Shown: one piece after another, positions 16,375 through 27,862 of the stretch
How positions within the stretch are numbered: position 1 is the first letter of the stretch
Layout of the letters: each line of letters begins with the position of its first letter
Origin: Bradyrhizobium oligotrophicum S58
GTDB lineage: Bacteria > Pseudomonadota > Alphaproteobacteria > Rhizobiales > Xanthobacteraceae
Length of the DNA: 64,000 nt
Direction of reading: 5' to 3'
Assembly (NCBI RefSeq): GCF_000344805.1
Contig: NC_020453.1
Location: 248,001 to 312,000, forward strand
Notes under the pieces: model-generated
Seen by the model: only the letters and a program-made list of their open reading frames with translations
Database searches by the model: none
What the model was told of the DNA's origin: nothing
Position numbers and translations under genes: made by a program

Positions 16375-18330
16375 ATGGGACAGGTTCAGGACGTCGTACG
16401 GCCGGCAGCGCCGGAGCCTGAGAAGGCGCCGATCATTGAGATCGCCGCCGAGAGTGGCGATCACGTCGAGCCGCCGCCGCCCGAACTCGTCGAGCCGGAT
16501 CCGGATCTTTCGCCCGAAGAAGCGGAGCAGCTGCGCAAGCGCTATCTGCTGACGCGGTTCTGGATCAGTGCGCGCGGCTATTGGGGCAGGAGCGGCGACC
16601 GCCTGGCATGGCCGTTCACGATCGGCCTGTTGCTCCTCATCGTCGCCACCGTCGCGTTCCAATACGGGATCAACGTGTGGAACCGATCGATCTTCGATGC
16701 GATCGAGAAGCGCGATTCCGCGACCGTGTTTCATCTCACCGCGATCTTCTTTCCGCTGGCGATCGGCAGCGTCATCCTCGGCGTTGGTCAGGTCTATGCG
16801 CGCATGGCGATCCAGCGCCGCTGGCGCGCCTGGCTCACCAACAGCGTGGTCACGCGCTGGCTGACGAGCGGGCGCTACTATCAGCTCAACCTGGTCAGCG
16901 GCGACCACAAGAATCCGGAATATCGGATCGCCGAGGACCTGCGCATCGCGACCGATTCGCCGGTCGACTTCGTGGCCGGCGTCACCTCGGCGCTGTTGTC
17001 GGCGGTAACCTTCATCGTCGTGCTCTGGACCATCGGCGGTGCGCTCACGCTGCGTCTCGGCGCGACTGAATTGACGATCCCCGGCTTCCTCGTGATTGCC
17101 GCCGTCGTCTATGCCGCGATCGCCTCCGGCTCGATCATGACGATCGGCCGTCGCTTCGTGCAGACATCGGAAGACAAGAACCAGGCTGAGGCCGAATTCC
17201 GCTACACGCTGACCCGCGTGCGCGAGAACGGCGAGAGCATCGCGCTGCTCGGCGGCGAGACCGAGGAGCGCGCCGGCATCGACAAGACTTTCGGCAACGT
17301 GCTGCAGCAATGGGCTCGTCTGGCCGGTCAGCACATGCGCACCACGCTGGTGTCGCAGGGCTCGAGCCTGATCGCGCCAGTCGTACCGCTGTTGTTGTGC
17401 GCGCCGAAATTTCTCGACGGCAGCATGACGCTCGGCCAGGTGATGCAGGCGGCGAGCGCCTTCACCATCGTGCAGACGGCGTTCGGCTGGCTGGTCGACA
17501 ACTATCCTCGCCTCGCCGACTGGAACGCCTGCGCCCGCCGCATCGCGTCGCTGATGATGTCGCTCGATGCGCTGGAGCGCGCCGAGCTGGGCGATGGCAT
17601 CGGCCGCATCAAGCGCGGCGAAACCGCCGGCGAGGCGATGCTGACCCTGAACGATTTGTCGGTCACGCTCGATGACGGCACAGCGGTGGTCGGTGAGACC
17701 GAGGTCGTGGTCGATCCGGGAGAGCGGCTGCTGGTCGCCGGCGAATCGGGGACGGGCAAGAGTACGCTGGTGCGTGCGATCGCAGGCCTTTGGCCGTGGG
17801 GCGGCGGCAGCATCAACTTCCATCCCGACCGCCGGCTGTTCATGCTGCCGCAGCGGCCCTACGTGCCGTCGGGCAGCCTGCGCCGCGCCGTTGCATATCC
17901 CGGTGCCGCCGAGGACTGGAGCGTCGAGCAGGTTGCCGAGGCCCTGCACAAGGTCGGGCTGGATCACCTCAAGGACAAGATCGAGGAGGAGGCGCCGTGG
18001 GATCAGACGCTCTCGGGCGGTGAGAAGCAGCGCTTGGCCTTCGCACGGCTGCTGTTGCACAGTCCGGATATCGTCGTACTCGATGAAGCCACCTCTGCGC
18101 TCGACGAAAAGAGCCAGGACCGGATGATGCAGATGGTGACCGGCGAACTGCCGAAGGCCACCATCGTCAGCGTCGCGCACCGCGCCGAGCTCGAAGCGTT
18201 TCACAGCCGCAAGATCGTGCTGGAGCGGCGCAAGGGTGGCGCCAAGCTGGTGAGCGACATCGATCTGATACCGCGCAAAGGCAAGCGACGCCTGATCGGC
18301 CGCTTCCTGCGCCAGCGCAAGCAGGCTTGA
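16375..18330 (+). CDS. SbmA/BacA-family ABC transporter with fused ATPase domain (BclA/YddA-like)
   Basis: The 651-residue product joins an SbmA_BacA-type membrane domain to a C-terminal ATPase, and acts in the inner membrane. After an acidic, proline-rich N-terminal tail of about 55 residues come FQYGINVWNRSIFDAIEKRD and WRAWLTNSVVTRWL, both typical of the ABC_membrane_2/SbmA fold. The ATPase has Walker A GESGTGKST (lysine about 462), signature LSGGEKQRLAFARLLL (546 onward) and Walker B IVVLDEATSALDE. BclA, required for uptake of plant antimicrobial peptides by some bradyrhizobia, has this architecture, but paralogues exist and orthology cannot be settled here. The gene follows the kinase by 63 bases. 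Confidence 0.88.
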   Translation: MGQVQDVVRPAAPEPEKAPIIEIAAESGDHVEPPPPELVEPDPDLSPEEAEQLRKRYLLTRFWISARGYWGRSGDRLAWPFTIGLLLLIVATVAFQYGINVWNRSIFDAIEKRDSATVFHLTAIFFPLAIGSVILGVGQVYARMAIQRRWRAWLTNSVVTRWLTSGRYYQLNLVSGDHKNPEYRIAEDLRIATDSPVDFVAGVTSALLSAVTFIVVLWTIGGALTLRLGATELTIPGFLVIAAVVYAAIASGSIMTIGRRFVQTSEDKNQAEAEFRYTLTRVRENGESIALLGGETEERAGIDKTFGNVLQQWARLAGQHMRTTLVSQGSSLIAPVVPLLLCAPKFLDGSMTLGQVMQAASAFTIVQTAFGWLVDNYPRLADWNACARRIASLMMSLDALERAELGDGIGRIKRGETAGEAMLTLNDLSVTLDDGTAVVGETEVVVDPGERLLVAGESGTGKSTLVRAIAGLWPWGGGSINFHPDRRLFMLPQRPYVPSGSLRRAVAYPGAAEDWSVEQVAEALHKVGLDHLKDKIEEEAPWDQTLSGGEKQRLAFARLLLHSPDIVVLDEATSALDEKSQDRMMQMVTGELPKATIVSVAHRAELEAFHSRKIVLERRKGGAKLVSDIDLIPRKGKRRLIGRFLRQRKQA

Positions 18331-18456
18331 GCAACGCCACGGATCGAGCGCGTGCCGCAGCATCGCCCCCGTGAAATCACAATGGGGCCACGCCGGCTAC
18401 ACGGAGTCCGCGGCAAGGCCGGCTATTGGGGATCGCCCTCAGCTCAGGAGGCAACC

Positions 18457-19284
18457 TTGACGCCCGACCATGATCCTTCGCCGGCACCCTTCGGTGCTTT
18501 CACTCCCAATGCGCCGCAGGCGCTGGTGATCCGGATGGCGCACGGGTCGGGTCTGAAGCGCGGCGCATTCCGGCCGATGCTGACGCGCGCCGTTGATCTG
18601 TTGCGGACCGGACCGCTCGACGTGGACTATCAGGGTGCCCATTTCCGCTTCTATCATCAGGCCAGCGCGACAGAGCGCGGTGCGCTGTTCAACCCCGACT
18701 ACAATCGCGAGGAGCTGGAGTTTCTGCGCAGCCACATTCCGCTGGGCGGCGTCGCTGTCGATCTCGGTGCCAATGTTGGGACGTTCGCGCTGCCGCTCGG
18801 GCGTCACGTCGGACCGACCGGCTTGGTGATTGCGGTCGAGCCGCACCCGGTCACCCATGCGCGGCTCGGCTTCAACCGTAATGCGTCCGGTCTTGTGCAG
18901 GTCAAGCTCGTGGCTGCTGCTGCCGGCGAGATCGATGGCGACGTATTGATCGAGACCGACGGTGACAATCTTGGCGCCAGTCATGTCGTGACCGGCCCCA
19001 CCGGCTCGGAGACGTTCAGGGTCCCGGCGCTGCGTCTGCAGACGATCCTCGAACGGGCCGGTGCGACCCATGTCGACGCGCTGAAGATCGATGTCGAAGG
19101 TTTCGAAGACCGTGTGTTGACCTGCTTCTTCCGCGACGCCCCGGCTGCGCTGTGGCCGCGCGCCGTCGTCATCGAACATCTGTCGCGCGACGAATGGCAG
19201 AACGATTGTCTCGCCGACATGATCAGCCGCGGCTATCGCCAGATCGGCCGCACACGCAGCAACACGCTGCTGTTGCTGGGCTGA
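18457..19284 (+). CDS. FkbM family methyltransferase
   Basis: This is an S-adenosylmethionine-dependent methyltransferase of the FkbM family, whose members methylate sugars or polyketide hydroxyls, often in surface glycans. The 275-residue product has VDLGANVGTFALPL (SAM-binding motif I), VIAVEPHP, and LKIDVEGFED, the FkbM hallmark. The frame is open from a GTG at 18352, but AGGAGG ends five bases before a TTG at 18457, which gives a family-sized protein; I chose that start. The gene follows the ABC transporter by 126 bases. The substrate is unknown. Confidence 0.85.
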   Translation: MTPDHDPSPAPFGAFTPNAPQALVIRMAHGSGLKRGAFRPMLTRAVDLLRTGPLDVDYQGAHFRFYHQASATERGALFNPDYNREELEFLRSHIPLGGVAVDLGANVGTFALPLGRHVGPTGLVIAVEPHPVTHARLGFNRNASGLVQVKLVAAAAGEIDGDVLIETDGDNLGASHVVTGPTGSETFRVPALRLQTILERAGATHVDALKIDVEGFEDRVLTCFFRDAPAALWPRAVVIEHLSRDEWQNDCLADMISRGYRQIGRTRSNTLLLLG

Positions 19285-19372
19285 GGCGACGCGTCGCTGG
19301 CTTTCCTCCGTCCGGCTCGGAACATCACGGCACGACGCGGCGTTAGCGCTCCTGACATCCAGGGAGCGAACC

Positions 19373-19858
19373 ATGAGCAACGACGATACGCGCGATCAGG
19401 ATCGCGTCTGGGACCTGATGAAGAAGATCGGATTCGCCATGCTCGTCACCCGCGACGGCGACAGACTGCGCGCGCGGCCGATGAGCGCCTACCTCGCGCG
19501 CGACGAGAACATGGTCTATTTCCTCACCGACGCACGTCATCACAAGGACGAGGAGATCGCCCGATCGCCGCAGGTCAACCTGTCCTTTGCCGATGCCAGT
19601 AGCCAGAAATACGTTTCGATCACCGGCACCGCGGCCATTTCGAATGATCGCGGCAAGATCCGCGAGCTGTTCACGACGACAGCCAAGGCCTGGTGGGACA
19701 GCGCCGAGGACCCGAACATACGACTGCTGAGGATCACGCCCGACGACGCCGAGTTCTGGGACTCGCCGGGCACGGTCGTGAGCTACGTCAAGATGGCTGC
19801 AGCGGCGGTCACCGGGACGCGGCCTGACGTCGGTGACAACCGCAAGGTCGCGATGTGA
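19373..19858 (+). CDS. Pyridoxamine 5'-phosphate oxidase-like general stress protein
   Basis: The 161-residue product belongs to the split-barrel flavin-binding family (general stress protein 26 type). Typical parts are FAMLVTRDGDRLRARPMSAY, VYFLTDARHHKDEEI and NVNLSFAD-like strand order ending in a DDAEFWDSPGT block. Such proteins bind FMN or F420 and are induced by stress; the exact reaction is unknown. The start has AGGGAGCG upstream. Its TGA overlaps the ATG of the next small gene (TGATG). Confidence 0.85.
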   Translation: MSNDDTRDQDRVWDLMKKIGFAMLVTRDGDRLRARPMSAYLARDENMVYFLTDARHHKDEEIARSPQVNLSFADASSQKYVSITGTAAISNDRGKIRELFTTTAKAWWDSAEDPNIRLLRITPDDAEFWDSPGTVVSYVKMAAAAVTGTRPDVGDNRKVAM

Positions 19859-20076
19859 TGCCGATCGAGCCCCCCGAGATTCCGCCGTCGACGCCAGGGC
19901 ATCCGGTCGAGCCTCCGCCGGAAGATCCTGTCGGGAATCCGAGCCCGGAGGTGCCGCCGCCGGTGCATGAGCCCGATACGCCGGCGCCGCCGCGTAAGCT
20001 TCCGGGACAAACGCCCGACGAAGTGCCGGGGCGGGGACCCCTTAGCCCGACCACGCCCAGTCCGGCCACGGATTGA
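19858..20076 (+). CDS. Small proline-rich protein, unknown function
   Basis: The 72-residue product is about one third proline with scattered acidic residues and no hydrophobic segment. It probably has no fixed structure. Its ATG overlaps the stop of the upstream flavin protein, so translation is likely coupled. A hairpin at 20108-20138 follows. No family is recognised; the coupling is the main support. Confidence 0.5.
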   Translation: MPIEPPEIPPSTPGHPVEPPPEDPVGNPSPEVPPPVHEPDTPAPPRKLPGQTPDEVPGRGPLSPTTPSPATD

Positions 20077-20107
20077 CCGCGATTGAACCTTGGTCATGAT
20101 GGACATT

Positions 20108-20138
20108 GAGGAGGGCCGGCAAACTGCCGGCTCTCCTC
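20108..20138 (+). terminator. Hairpin, probable terminator of the stress-protein pair
   Basis: A 13-bp stem with one G-U pair (GAGGAGGGCCGGC with GCCGGCTCTCCTC) encloses the loop AAACT. The following sequence ATGTTATGTT has only a weak T-run, so termination efficiency is uncertain. Confidence 0.55.
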
Positions 20139-20321
20139 ATGTTATGTTCCGCCAAGCCATTGAAAATCAAGGCTGAATGAAACATGAATGGCGGCGGAGC
20201 GATGACTGCTTCGCGTCGAAATAAATCCCTTTGCGAATTTGAACTGCGCCACAATCCGGCCTAACGCATACTTGTTGATCACACCGTGCTTGAAAAAGAA
20301 CGTTTCGGGAAACCAAGACAA

Positions 20322-22406
20322 ATGAGCAAACTTCGCGTCCTGCTGCTTGCGACGACCGCGCTGTCGGCGATGCAATTGGCGAGCACCGGATCACACGCGC
20401 AGAGCGCGCCGATGGTCGTAGCCCAGGGCCCTGGCGGGCCAGGTGGTGAAGTCGGCCCAGACGGTCGACCGAAGCAGCCGCCGCAAGGCCAGCCGCCGCG
20501 TCCGGCTCCAGGCGCCGCGCCTCCCCATCAGGCTCCGCCGGCGCCTCCGCCGGCTGCTGCGCCGCGCCCGGCGCCGCCCCCACCTCCGCCGCCGGCCGCG
20601 GCCCCACGTCCTGCTCCGCCGCCTCCACCGCCCCCGCCTCCGCCGCGGGCTGAGCCGCCGCGTCCGGCGCCGCCGCCACGCGCCGAGCCTCCGGCACCGC
20701 CGCGTCCCACACCGCCTCCGCCTCCGGCGGCCGCTCCTCCGGTGCATACGCCGCCGCCGCCTCCGCCCGTGGTCCCGCGCGAGCCAGCGCGCCCGGCGAC
20801 TCCGCCCGCGCCGCCGCCGGCGGCAGCGCCTGCACGTCCGACGCCGCCGGTGCCGCCGGCCGCCGCCCCCACGCCGCCTCCTCCCCCACCGAGCGCAGGG
20901 CCGGGCCAACGGCCTGGACTGCCGCCGCCGCCTCCGGCTGCGGCGACGCCACCGCATTCACCGCCGCCCGCCGCGGCTCCTTCGCCGCAGCCTGCACCGG
21001 CGCAGACCCCGCCGCCGGCTGCGGGTCAGCCTCCGGCCGGTCGGCCGGGTGCCGGCGGCCCACCGCCAGGCGGTCAGCCGGGCGGATTGCCACCCCGCGG
21101 CGCGCCGACGCCCCCGGCCGGTACGACCGCGCCTGCGCCTGGAACTCCGCCGGCACCGGCGACGCCTCCGGCGGCCCAGACGCCTGCGCCGGGCGCTCCG
21201 CCCGTTGCCGGCACGCCGCCCGGCGGACGCCCCGGCACGCCCCCGGGCGCACCCGGCGCACCCCCGCCGGTTGCGGGACCTGGTCCTGGCGGCGCGGCTC
21301 CTGGACCCGGTGCGCCTGGAGCAGGACCCAGTGCCGGACCGGGCGCAGTGCCGCAGTCTGGACCCCCGGCCATGTCGAACCGTCCGCCGCCGCAGGTTGT
21401 CACGCCGATTCCCGCGCCGCCGCCGCCGACGGCCCAGCAATTGACGCCGATTGCTCCGGGCGCCCCGATGGCCGGGCCGCAGCGGCTGGAGGATTTTCGT
21501 GGCCAGCGCCGCGAGGTTCAGGAGGGAGGACGCACGGTGATCTACGAGCCGGGCCGCGTCATCGTGCGCGATCCGAGCGGTCAGGAGTTCGTGCGCCACG
21601 ACGAGCTCGAGCGCTTCCGCTACGGTGCACGCGACATCCGCGTGCAGCAGGAGCGCGGCGAGACGCGGACGATCGTGGTCCGTCCGGACGGCAGTCAGAT
21701 CGTCACGGTCACCGCGCCCGACGGCCGGCTGCTGCGCCGCATCCGCCGCGACATCGGCGGCCGCGAGATCATCATCATCGACAACACCTACCGCGATCCT
21801 GCTGCGGTCGGCGGCTTCTATGTCGACCTGCCGCCGCCGGAGATCCGCATTCCCTACAACCGGTACATCGTCGACGCCGAGGAGGCGCCGCCGGATGTCA
21901 TCTACGACACGCTGATCGCGCCGCCGGTGGAGCGCGTCCAGCGCCGCTACTCGCTCGACGAAGTCCGCTACTCGCCTTCGGTGCGCCAGCTGATGCCGTC
22001 GATCGATCTCAACACGATCACCTTCGAGACGGGATCGTGGGAGATCGGCCCTGATCAGGCGGCGAAGCTGCAGGTCATCGCCGACGGCCTCAACCAGGCG
22101 ATCCAGCGCAACCCGCGCGAGGTCTTCCTGATCGAAGGCCATACCGACGCGGTCGGCAACGACACCGACAATCTGTCGCTGTCGGATCGCCGGGCCGAAT
22201 CGGTCGCGACCTTGATGACGCAGCAGTTCGGCGTGCCCGCCGAGAACCTGACCTCTCAGGGCTACGGCGAGCAGTACCTGAAGGAGCAGACGCAGGGCCC
22301 GAGCCGCATCAACCGCCGCGTCACGGTCCGCCGCATCACGCCGCTGCTGAACGGCGGCCAGGCGGCGCTGCCGCCTCCGCCCCCGGGCGTGGCGCCGCCG
22401 CGGTGA
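20322..22406 (+). CDS. OmpA-family protein with very long proline-rich N-terminal region
   Basis: The 694-residue product has a signal peptide (cleavage after GSHAQ near residue 27), then about 350 residues dominated by proline, alanine and glycine. A charged beta-rich region follows (VIYEPGRVIVRDPSGQEFVRHD and IVVRPDGSQIVTVTAPDGR). A C-terminal OmpA domain has FETGSWEIGPDQAAKLQ, EGHTDAVGNDTDNLSLSDRRAESV and SRINRRVTVRR, which should bind peptidoglycan. The proline region may span the periplasm or cross the outer layer. The ATG at 20322 places the signal peptide normally; the frame is open 12 codons further up. Low-complexity sequence may vary in length between strains. Confidence 0.88.
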   Translation: MSKLRVLLLATTALSAMQLASTGSHAQSAPMVVAQGPGGPGGEVGPDGRPKQPPQGQPPRPAPGAAPPHQAPPAPPPAAAPRPAPPPPPPPAAAPRPAPPPPPPPPPPRAEPPRPAPPPRAEPPAPPRPTPPPPPAAAPPVHTPPPPPPVVPREPARPATPPAPPPAAAPARPTPPVPPAAAPTPPPPPPSAGPGQRPGLPPPPPAAATPPHSPPPAAAPSPQPAPAQTPPPAAGQPPAGRPGAGGPPPGGQPGGLPPRGAPTPPAGTTAPAPGTPPAPATPPAAQTPAPGAPPVAGTPPGGRPGTPPGAPGAPPPVAGPGPGGAAPGPGAPGAGPSAGPGAVPQSGPPAMSNRPPPQVVTPIPAPPPPTAQQLTPIAPGAPMAGPQRLEDFRGQRREVQEGGRTVIYEPGRVIVRDPSGQEFVRHDELERFRYGARDIRVQQERGETRTIVVRPDGSQIVTVTAPDGRLLRRIRRDIGGREIIIIDNTYRDPAAVGGFYVDLPPPEIRIPYNRYIVDAEEAPPDVIYDTLIAPPVERVQRRYSLDEVRYSPSVRQLMPSIDLNTITFETGSWEIGPDQAAKLQVIADGLNQAIQRNPREVFLIEGHTDAVGNDTDNLSLSDRRAESVATLMTQQFGVPAENLTSQGYGEQYLKEQTQGPSRINRRVTVRRITPLLNGGQAALPPPPPGVAPPR

Positions 22407-22426
22407 GGTAGCGACTAACAGAAATG

Positions 22427-22456
22427 AAGATGGCCGGGAGCGATCCCGGCCATCTT
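22427..22456 (+). terminator. Rho-independent terminator after the OmpA-family gene
   Basis: AAGATGGCCGGGA pairs with TCCCGGCCATCTT around the loop GCGA, followed by TGTTG. It begins 20 bases after the stop codon. The A and T flanks allow it to act in both directions. Confidence 0.85.
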
Positions 22457-22509
22457 TGTTGCTGACCATCCGTTGCGTGTTGAAGCGAGGCTGTCGCGTC
22501 ACCCTCGGT

Positions 22510-22625
22510 GTCGTCCCCGCGAACGCGGGGACTCCCAGGGTTCAGTTTTGCGAAGCCTGGAGCCCCAGCCCGCTCTCACCATGTCAGCCGGTGGTTATGG
22601 GTCCCTGCGTTCGCAGGGACGACAC
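22510..22625. repeat. Palindromic intergenic repeat (GTCGTCCCCGCG / CGCAGGGACGAC type)
   Basis: The left hairpin is GTCCCCGCGAACGCGGGGAC and the right one GTCCCTGCGTTCGCAGGGAC; the outer arms TGTCGTCC and GGACGACA pair. The overall plan matches the other two-hairpin repeats in this window. It sits between the convergent OmpA-family and argG genes. Confidence 0.75.
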
Positions 22626-22672
22626 CGGTGGTGAGGCGCGGTCTCGGCCGAAAACCCCGCTGTCGTCCCGGC

Positions 22673-24904
<2,232 letters not shown>

Positions 24905-24940
24905 TTAGCGAAAGCGGATGGCGATGGAAAGGCCGGCGGC

Positions 24941-25426
24941 TCACCGCGGCGAACCCGAGGGCAGCGGCGGGGGCGGTGGCAGCCGCGACGCCGATTCGCG
25001 CCAGCGCCCGGCGTTGCGGCCCGCGATCAGCCAATAGACCAGCCCGCCGACGATGCCGGCGCCGGTCAGGATTTCGAGATGGCGGCGCACGATGCCTTCG
25101 AAGCGGAAGGTCTCGGGATCGAACGGCACGAGGCCGAGATAACAGGCGGCGCCGACCACACCGCCACCGATCGCGTAGGCGAGCACGCTGCGGATCGAGA
25201 ATGCCTCGGTGATGAGGGCGATCAGCATCGCCGGAATCAGGGCAAAGCCCGATACGAAGATGAAGCCGAAGCCGATGATGACCTCGAACGCGCCCTGATC
25301 GATCGGGCCATTGCCGAGATCGGAGAACTCCGGAAACAGGACCGCGGTCACGACGATCAGCCCGGCGAGGAAGCACGCGGCGAGAAAGGCGAATGCGATC
25401 GCGATCAACCGGCCGATCAGCGCCAT
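24941..25426 (-). CDS. Four-helix membrane protein, unknown function
   Basis: The 161-residue product has four hydrophobic segments (about 7-28, 48-72, 80-98 and 118-135), a short amphipathic stretch (DPETFRFEGIVRRHLEI) before the last one, and a proline-rich tail. The hydrophobicity pattern strongly favours this frame over the arginine-rich overlapping one. Similar proteins occur next to rlmN in related genomes as far as I recall, but the function is unknown. Confidence 0.7.
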   Translation of the reverse strand: MALIGRLIAIAFAFLAACFLAGLIVVTAVLFPEFSDLGNGPIDQGAFEVIIGFGFIFVSGFALIPAMLIALITEAFSIRSVLAYAIGGGVVGAACYLGLVPFDPETFRFEGIVRRHLEILTGAGIVGGLVYWLIAGRNAGRWRESASRLPPPPPLPSGSPR

Positions 25427-25442
25427 GGTGCTACACCATCTC

Positions 25443-25524
25443 CGTCATCGCGAGGAGCATCGGCGACGAAGCGATCCAGAGTCGCGCGCGCGGTCCTGGA
25501 TTGCTTCGCTTCGCTCGCAATGAC
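25443..25524. repeat. REP palindrome (CATCGCGAG / CTCGCAATG type)
   Basis: This is a second member of the family at 6493-6575, with arms CGTCATCGCGAG and CTCGCAATGACG and inner ATCCAGA/TCCTGGAT. It lies between the membrane protein gene and rlmN. Confidence 0.8.
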
Positions 25525-25548
25525 GAACCCTGGTCGCTGACACGACGA

Positions 25549-26760
25549 TCAATCCGTCATCGCCATCGCGCGCAACGCCTGGCGCTCCCTGGCCGACAGC
25601 TTTTCCGTCTCCGACTTCAGCTGGCCGCAGGCGGCGAGGATGTCGCGGCCGCGCGGCGTGCGCACCGGAGAGGAGTAGCCGGCATTGAAGACGTATTCCG
25701 AGAACTTCTCGATCTGCTCCCAGTCCGAGCATTCATAGGCCGAGCCCGGCCACGGATTGAACGGGATCAGGTTGATCTTGGCGGGCACGCCCTTCAGTAG
25801 CTTGACCAGCAGCCGGGCATCGTCGAGCGAATCGTTGACGCCCTTCAGCATCACATATTCGAACGTGATGCGGCGTGCGTTGGAGGCGCCGGGATAGTCG
25901 CGGCAGGCCTGCAGCAGCTCGGCGATCGGATATTTGCGGTTGAGCGGCACCAGCTCGTTGCGCAGCTCGTCGCGCACCGCATGCAGCGAGATCGCCAGCA
26001 TCACGCCGATCTCCTCGCCGGCACGCTTGATGTTCGGCACCACGCCCGAGGTCGACAGCGTGATGCGGCGGCGGGAGATGCCGATGCCTTCATTGTCGGA
26101 GACGATCAGCAGCGCGTCACGCACCGCGTCGAAATTGTACAGCGGCTCGCCCATGCCCATCATGACGATGTTGGTGATGAGCCGGTTGCCGAGCGGCGTC
26201 TCCCGGTCGGCCCAGTCGTTGAGACGGTCGCGGGCGACCATGACCTGGCCGATGATCTCGCCGGCGGTCAGGTTGCGCACCAGCCGCTGCGTGCCTGTAT
26301 GGCAGAACGAGCAGTTGAGCGTGCAGCCGACCTGGGAGGAGACGCAGAGCGTACCGCGGTCGGTCTCGGGAATGTAGACGCACTCGACCTCGTGCGCCTT
26401 CTGCAGATCGTCGCCGCTCGGCAGCCGCAGCAGCCATTTGCGGGTGCCGTCGTTGGAGATCTGCTCGGCCACCACCTCGGGGCGGTCGACGGTGAAATGT
26501 TCGGCCAAGGCAGTGCGCGTGTCCTTGGAGACGGAGGTCATCTCGTCGAACGATTTGGCGCCGCGGAAATAGAGCCAGTGCCACAGCTGCTGCACCCGCA
26601 TCTTCTGCTGTCGGGGCGCCACGCCGATCTCGCCGAGCGTCGCGGCCAGTTCGGCGCGCGACAGCCCGAGCAGCGACGGCTTTGCCGGCGGCACGTAGGT
26701 TTCGAGCGGAGTCTTTTCGAGGGGCGCGGACGAGTCGCGCAGCCCGGCAGTCGATGCCAT
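25549..26760 (-). CDS. rlmN: Dual-specificity 23S rRNA/tRNA adenine-C2 methyltransferase RlmN
   Basis: RlmN methylates C2 of A2503 in 23S rRNA and A37 in some tRNAs by a radical SAM mechanism. The 403-residue product has the cluster motif [35 protein letters not shown], and the C-terminal methyl-carrier cysteine in [10 protein letters not shown]. The N-terminal RNA-binding helices ([18 protein letters not shown]) are complete. The N-terminus is about 20 residues longer than the E. coli protein. Confidence 0.96.
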   Translation of the reverse strand: MASTAGLRDSSAPLEKTPLETYVPPAKPSLLGLSRAELAATLGEIGVAPRQQKMRVQQLWHWLYFRGAKSFDEMTSVSKDTRTALAEHFTVDRPEVVAEQISNDGTRKWLLRLPSGDDLQKAHEVECVYIPETDRGTLCVSSQVGCTLNCSFCHTGTQRLVRNLTAGEIIGQVMVARDRLNDWADRETPLGNRLITNIVMMGMGEPLYNFDAVRDALLIVSDNEGIGISRRRITLSTSGVVPNIKRAGEEIGVMLAISLHAVRDELRNELVPLNRKYPIAELLQACRDYPGASNARRITFEYVMLKGVNDSLDDARLLVKLLKGVPAKINLIPFNPWPGSAYECSDWEQIEKFSEYVFNAGYSSPVRTPRGRDILAACGQLKSETEKLSARERQALRAMAMTD

Positions 26761-26877
26761 GTCGATGAGCCCAAAATGCTGCCCGGCCGCTGCGGCCGCA
26801 GGCTTTCGAGCGCTTATATAGCAATCTGGACGGGGATTGCGACCCGCTCGCCGGGCGCCGGTATCAATGGCCGCGGT

Positions 26878-27504
26878 CTAGCGCCGGCAATCCTGGGCGA
26901 TGCGGTCGAGCGCCTGGGCCAGGCCCTTCAGCGAGAACACGTCCGTGGTCTCGGTGCCCTTGGCCGAGACGCCCTTGACCACCGCCTCGGGAGCCTTGCG
27001 CATGGCGTCGACCATGCGCTCCTCCTCGGCCGCGTTCTTGATCCAGAGACCGTCGCCCTGGGTGTACATCGCGTAGGAGGCGCCGCCGACGTCCAGGGAC
27101 GCGTCGGAGCCCGGCTTCAGTGCGTAGCCGATCATGATCGAGACCTCGTTGAACACCTTCTCCGAGGGCCGGGTCGAGACGAAGGCGTAAGCGGGATCAC
27201 GCGGGCGGTTGGCCGGGTTCGTCTTGGACGAGGATGGCTTGGCCAGCGCGAAGCACACCTTCTTGCCGCCGGGCATCGCCGTATAGGCTCCCCATCCACC
27301 GAACTGGCCGATGAGGGTCGGTTCCGCGCCGCCGATGTTCGGAACCGCCGGCTTGGTGTCGGCCTTGGGTGCGGCCTTCGGCTGTGGCGCCGGCGCGGCC
27401 TTGGGTGATGCCTTCGGCGCAGCCGTTTGAGCTGCCGCCAGGCTCGGAGCTCCGAGCATGAGCGCGCCGGTCGCCAGCGCTGTCGACAATCGCAAAAACA
27501 ACAT
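26878..27504 (-). CDS. Invasion-associated locus B (IalB) family protein
   Basis: The 208-residue product is exported (signal peptide ending near LAAAQ, residue 24) and has an alanine/lysine/proline linker (about 25-60). A C-terminal IalB-like domain follows: GQFGGWGAYTAMPGGKKVCFALAKP, then PAYAFVSTRPSEKVFNEVSIMIGY. IalB-like proteins are periplasmic and widespread in Hyphomicrobiales; their biochemical role is unknown. The start was set at the ATG 27504 because it opens the signal peptide; the frame runs much further upstream with no sign of coding. Confidence 0.82.
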   Translation of the reverse strand: MLFLRLSTALATGALMLGAPSLAAAQTAAPKASPKAAPAPQPKAAPKADTKPAVPNIGGAEPTLIGQFGGWGAYTAMPGGKKVCFALAKPSSSKTNPANRPRDPAYAFVSTRPSEKVFNEVSIMIGYALKPGSDASLDVGGASYAMYTQGDGLWIKNAAEEERMVDAMRKAPEAVVKGVSAKGTETTDVFSLKGLAQALDRIAQDCRR

Positions 27505-27862
27505 GATTAAGCTACGTTCCCCCAAGACCTCGTCCACCAATATTGTGACTGGAAAATGGCCCGGAATCGCAGACCGCCTGCGCGCGAGGGATAGCGGCTT
27601 ACCGCGTCGCTTGCAAAGGCGGATCGACAAAGTCTGGTCCGCGGCGTGGCGATGGTGTCGCTGGCGACGGACGACATTGGACCGGAGTCCATTCGCCGCG
27701 TCACGCGACCCCCGCTTGAGGGCCGCCTTGTTCCGAGCTGCGGCATTTGCCGGCAATCCCGGCATCGTGGCCGCGTGTTGGCAATTGTCGCGCGGCTGCA
27801 AATCCGGCATGACGTCTTCAAACGCCGGGCTCGATCCGGATAACAGCCCAAGGAGCGCGCCC
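27505..27862. other. Divergent intergenic region, no gene seen
   Basis: The 358 bases between the divergent IalB-like and quinone oxidoreductase genes contain open frames, but all run on from the flanking genes or lack start signals. The region probably carries both promoters; I see no confident -35/-10 pair and no repeat. Confidence 0.5.

Noticed and set aside
20391..21261. Arginine-, glycine- or alanine-rich frames opposite the proline-rich region
   Set aside because: They are the expected products of reading CCG/GCC-rich codons in other frames.
20500..21460. Possible short tandem repeat array or CRISPR-like array in the proline-rich gene
   Set aside because: The repeats are irregular proline and alanine codons within an open frame, with no constant spacer length.
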